Shown piece after piece: positions 62,471 through 64,000 of a DNA stretch of 64,000 nucleotides. Numbering within the stretch: position 1 is the stretch's first letter; each line of letters starts with the position of its first letter. Under the pieces are notes generated by a model. The model did no database searches and was not told where the DNA came from. It saw only the letters and a program-made list of their open reading frames with translations. The stretch spans positions 372,001 to 436,000 of the forward strand of contig NC_008384.1 in the NCBI RefSeq assembly GCF_000009265.1. Direction: 5' to 3'. The position numbers and the translations under genes were made by a program. The stretch comes from Rhizobium johnstonii 3841 (GTDB lineage: Bacteria > Pseudomonadota > Alphaproteobacteria > Rhizobiales > Rhizobiaceae).

Positions 62471-63676
62471 ATGCGTAAGAATCTCATTGCATCAGTTGCA
62501 TTTCTGCTTGCGAGCAGCACTGCGGTGCTCGCGCAGAGCGCGACCGACGGCAAGGTCAAGATCGGCATCCTGAACGACCAGTCGGGTGTCTATGCCGATT
62601 TCGGCGGCAAGTCCTCCGTCGAAGCCGCCAAGATGGCGGTCGAGGATTTCGGCGGCAAGGTGCTTGATGTGCCGGTTGAGATCGTCGATGCCGACCACCA
62701 GAACAAGGCGGATATCGCCTCCAACATCGCCCGCCAGTGGTATGACACCGAGCAGGTGGATGCGATCATGGAGCTGACGACCTCGTCGGTGGCGCTTGCT
62801 GTGCAAGCGATCGGCAAGGATAAGAAGAAGATCGACATCGTCACCGGTGCGGCGACGACGGATCTGACCGGCAAGGCTTGCTCGCCTTACGGCTTCCATT
62901 GGGCCTACGACACCCATGCGCTGGCCGTGGGCACCGGCGGCGCGCTCGTCAAGCAGGGCGGCGACAGCTGGTTCTTCCTGACCGCCGACTATGCCTTCGG
63001 CTATTCGCTGGAGCAGCAGACCAGCGATTACGTCAAGGCGAGCGGCGGCACGGTCGTCGGTGCTGTGCGCCATCCGCTGTCGAGCCAGGACTTCTCGTCC
63101 TTCCTGTTGCAGGCGCAATCATCAGGCGCCAAGGTGATCGGCCTTGCCAATGCCGGCCTCGACACTTCGAACGCCATCAAGCAGGCGGCCGAATTCGGCA
63201 TCACCCAGGGCGGCCAGCATCTGGCGGCACTGCTCTTCACGCTCGCCGAAGTTCACGGTCTCGGCCTTGAAGCGGCTCAAGGGTTGACGCTGACGGAGGG
63301 CTATTATTGGAACCGCGACGACGAGAGCCGCGCCTTCGCCAAGAAGTTCTTCGCCCGCACCGGCAAGATGCCGAACATGATCCACACCGGCACCTATTCG
63401 GCGGTGACGCAATATCTGAAGGCGGTGCAGAAGGCCGGTACCGACGAAACGGAAGCCGTCGCCAAGCAGCTACATGAAATGCCGGTCGATGACGTCTTCG
63501 GCCGCGGCGGCACGGTCGGCGCCAATGGCCGCATGATCCACGACATGTATCTGCTGCAGGTCAAGAAGCCTTCCGAAAGCAAGGAGCCGTGGGATTACTT
63601 CAACGTGCTCGCCACCATTCCCGGCAAGGAAGCCTATATCGATCCCGCCAAGAGCGGCTGCGATCTGGTGAAGTAA
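62471..63676 (+). CDS. Branched-chain amino-acid-type ABC substrate-binding protein
   Basis: 401 residues, signal peptide of about 21 (cut after ...VLA), then a type-I periplasmic binding fold of the LivK class: KIGILNDQSGVYADFGGKSS at the start, TSSVALAVQAIGK and ATTDLTGKACSPYGFHW around the ligand pocket. Such proteins take amino acids, amides or aromatic acids; the substrate is not predictable. Followed after 5 bases by the ATPase gene. Confidence 0.87.
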   Translation: MRKNLIASVAFLLASSTAVLAQSATDGKVKIGILNDQSGVYADFGGKSSVEAAKMAVEDFGGKVLDVPVEIVDADHQNKADIASNIARQWYDTEQVDAIMELTTSSVALAVQAIGKDKKKIDIVTGAATTDLTGKACSPYGFHWAYDTHALAVGTGGALVKQGGDSWFFLTADYAFGYSLEQQTSDYVKASGGTVVGAVRHPLSSQDFSSFLLQAQSSGAKVIGLANAGLDTSNAIKQAAEFGITQGGQHLAALLFTLAEVHGLGLEAAQGLTLTEGYYWNRDDESRAFAKKFFARTGKMPNMIHTGTYSAVTQYLKAVQKAGTDETEAVAKQLHEMPVDDVFGRGGTVGANGRMIHDMYLLQVKKPSESKEPWDYFNVLATIPGKEAYIDPAKSGCDLVK

Positions 63677-63681
63677 GCACG

Positions 63682-64000
63682 ATGGCGGTTTCCGCAATTG
63701 AAACTCAGGAAAAGCCGCGGGTGGTATTGTCCGCCCGCGGCCTGCGCCGCGATTTCGGCGGCTTCACGGCCGTCAAGAACGTCGATCTCGATGTGCATGA
63801 CGCCAGCGTGCATGCGCTGATCGGGCCGAACGGCGCCGGCAAGACGACGGTCTTCAACCTGCTGACCAAGTTCCTGCAGCCGACCTCAGGCACCATCACC
63901 CTGATGGGCGTTGACATCACCAAGACGCCGCCCGACAAGGTGGCGCGCATGGGGCTGGTCCGCTCTTTCCAGATTTCGGCGGTCTTCCCGCATCTGACAG
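63682..64000 (+). CDS. ABC transporter ATPase LivG type, 3' end outside the window
   Basis: ATG 63682; 106 codons are present before the edge. Reads RGLRRDFGGFTAVKNVDLDV, Walker A GPNGAGKTT, then VRSFQISAVFPHLT with the Q-loop, characteristic of the LivG branch. It energises the importer whose binding protein lies just upstream. Confidence 0.9.
   Translation, partial: MAVSAIETQEKPRVVLSARGLRRDFGGFTAVKNVDLDVHDASVHALIGPNGAGKTTVFNLLTKFLQPTSGTITLMGVDITKTPPDKVARMGLVRSFQISAVFPHLT

Noticed and set aside
1..64000. CRISPR arrays, tRNA or rRNA genes, plasmid rep or conjugation genes
   Set aside because: No regularly spaced direct repeats, cloverleaf-type sequences or rRNA motifs were noticed, and no RepABC or Tra/Vir protein is encoded. 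Replicon type cannot be decided.

Overview
The window looks like a plasmid, chromid or chromosomal segment of a Rhizobium-type alphaproteobacterium (R. leguminosarum/etli group is my best guess, from gene content only). The pointers are a dnaE2 polymerase gene, a DUF982 protein, a Rhizobiales class III cyclase, an ExoF-like exporter, a Rhizobiales-type porin, dispersed rhizobial palindromic repeats and GC-rich coding sequence. No rRNA, tRNA, CRISPR array or replication gene was recognised.

Bases 1-7611 are one disrupted gene. dnaE2 runs in from the left edge and is broken after residues ...RDIFV-P at base 355. Its last 16 codons and stop reappear in sense at 7561-7611. Between them lies about 7.2 kb of mobile DNA. 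Its left part is an IS91-type unit (tyrosine recombinase plus HUH/Y2 transposase). Its right part is a recombinase-in-trio (RIT) element: three overlapping tyrosine recombinase genes on the minus strand plus a glyoxalase-like cargo gene, bounded by inverted repeats of about 83 bp. The IS91 end and the RIT repeats share a TATGCCGA half-site.

Bases 7612-19400 are accessory DNA: many short orphan genes on both strands, an IS110 transposase, an IS66 scrap, two decayed copies of one unknown family, a frameshifted gene, a PD-(D/E)XK-like orphan, two neighbouring HExxH proteins, an adenylate cyclase with C-terminal repeats, a membrane protein and a lone receiver domain.

Bases 19400-49800 look like normal housekeeping and accessory metabolism. 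There is a GntR-controlled operon (PLP lyase, sugar-type ABC importer, metallophosphoesterase), pepT, a cell-wall hydrolase lipoprotein, the sulfate importer operon (sbp-cysTWA), a porin, and a complete kdp potassium locus (27-aa peptide, kdpF, kdpA, 51-aa ORF, kdpB, kdpC, kdpD, kdpE, ptsN) with a candidate KdpE box. These are followed by a xylitol-dehydrogenase-like enzyme, a DedA protein, a flavin disulfide reductase, glutaryl-CoA dehydrogenase, a cupin and a LysR regulator.

Bases 50262-61042 are a surface-polysaccharide cluster on the plus strand with tightly overlapping genes: an ExoF-like exporter, three glycosyltransferases, a GT-C-like membrane enzyme, two accessory proteins, a flippase and a secreted GH5 glycosidase. 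Two overlapping orphan ORFs follow. The window ends in a branched-chain amino-acid-type ABC operon whose ATPase gene is cut by the right edge.
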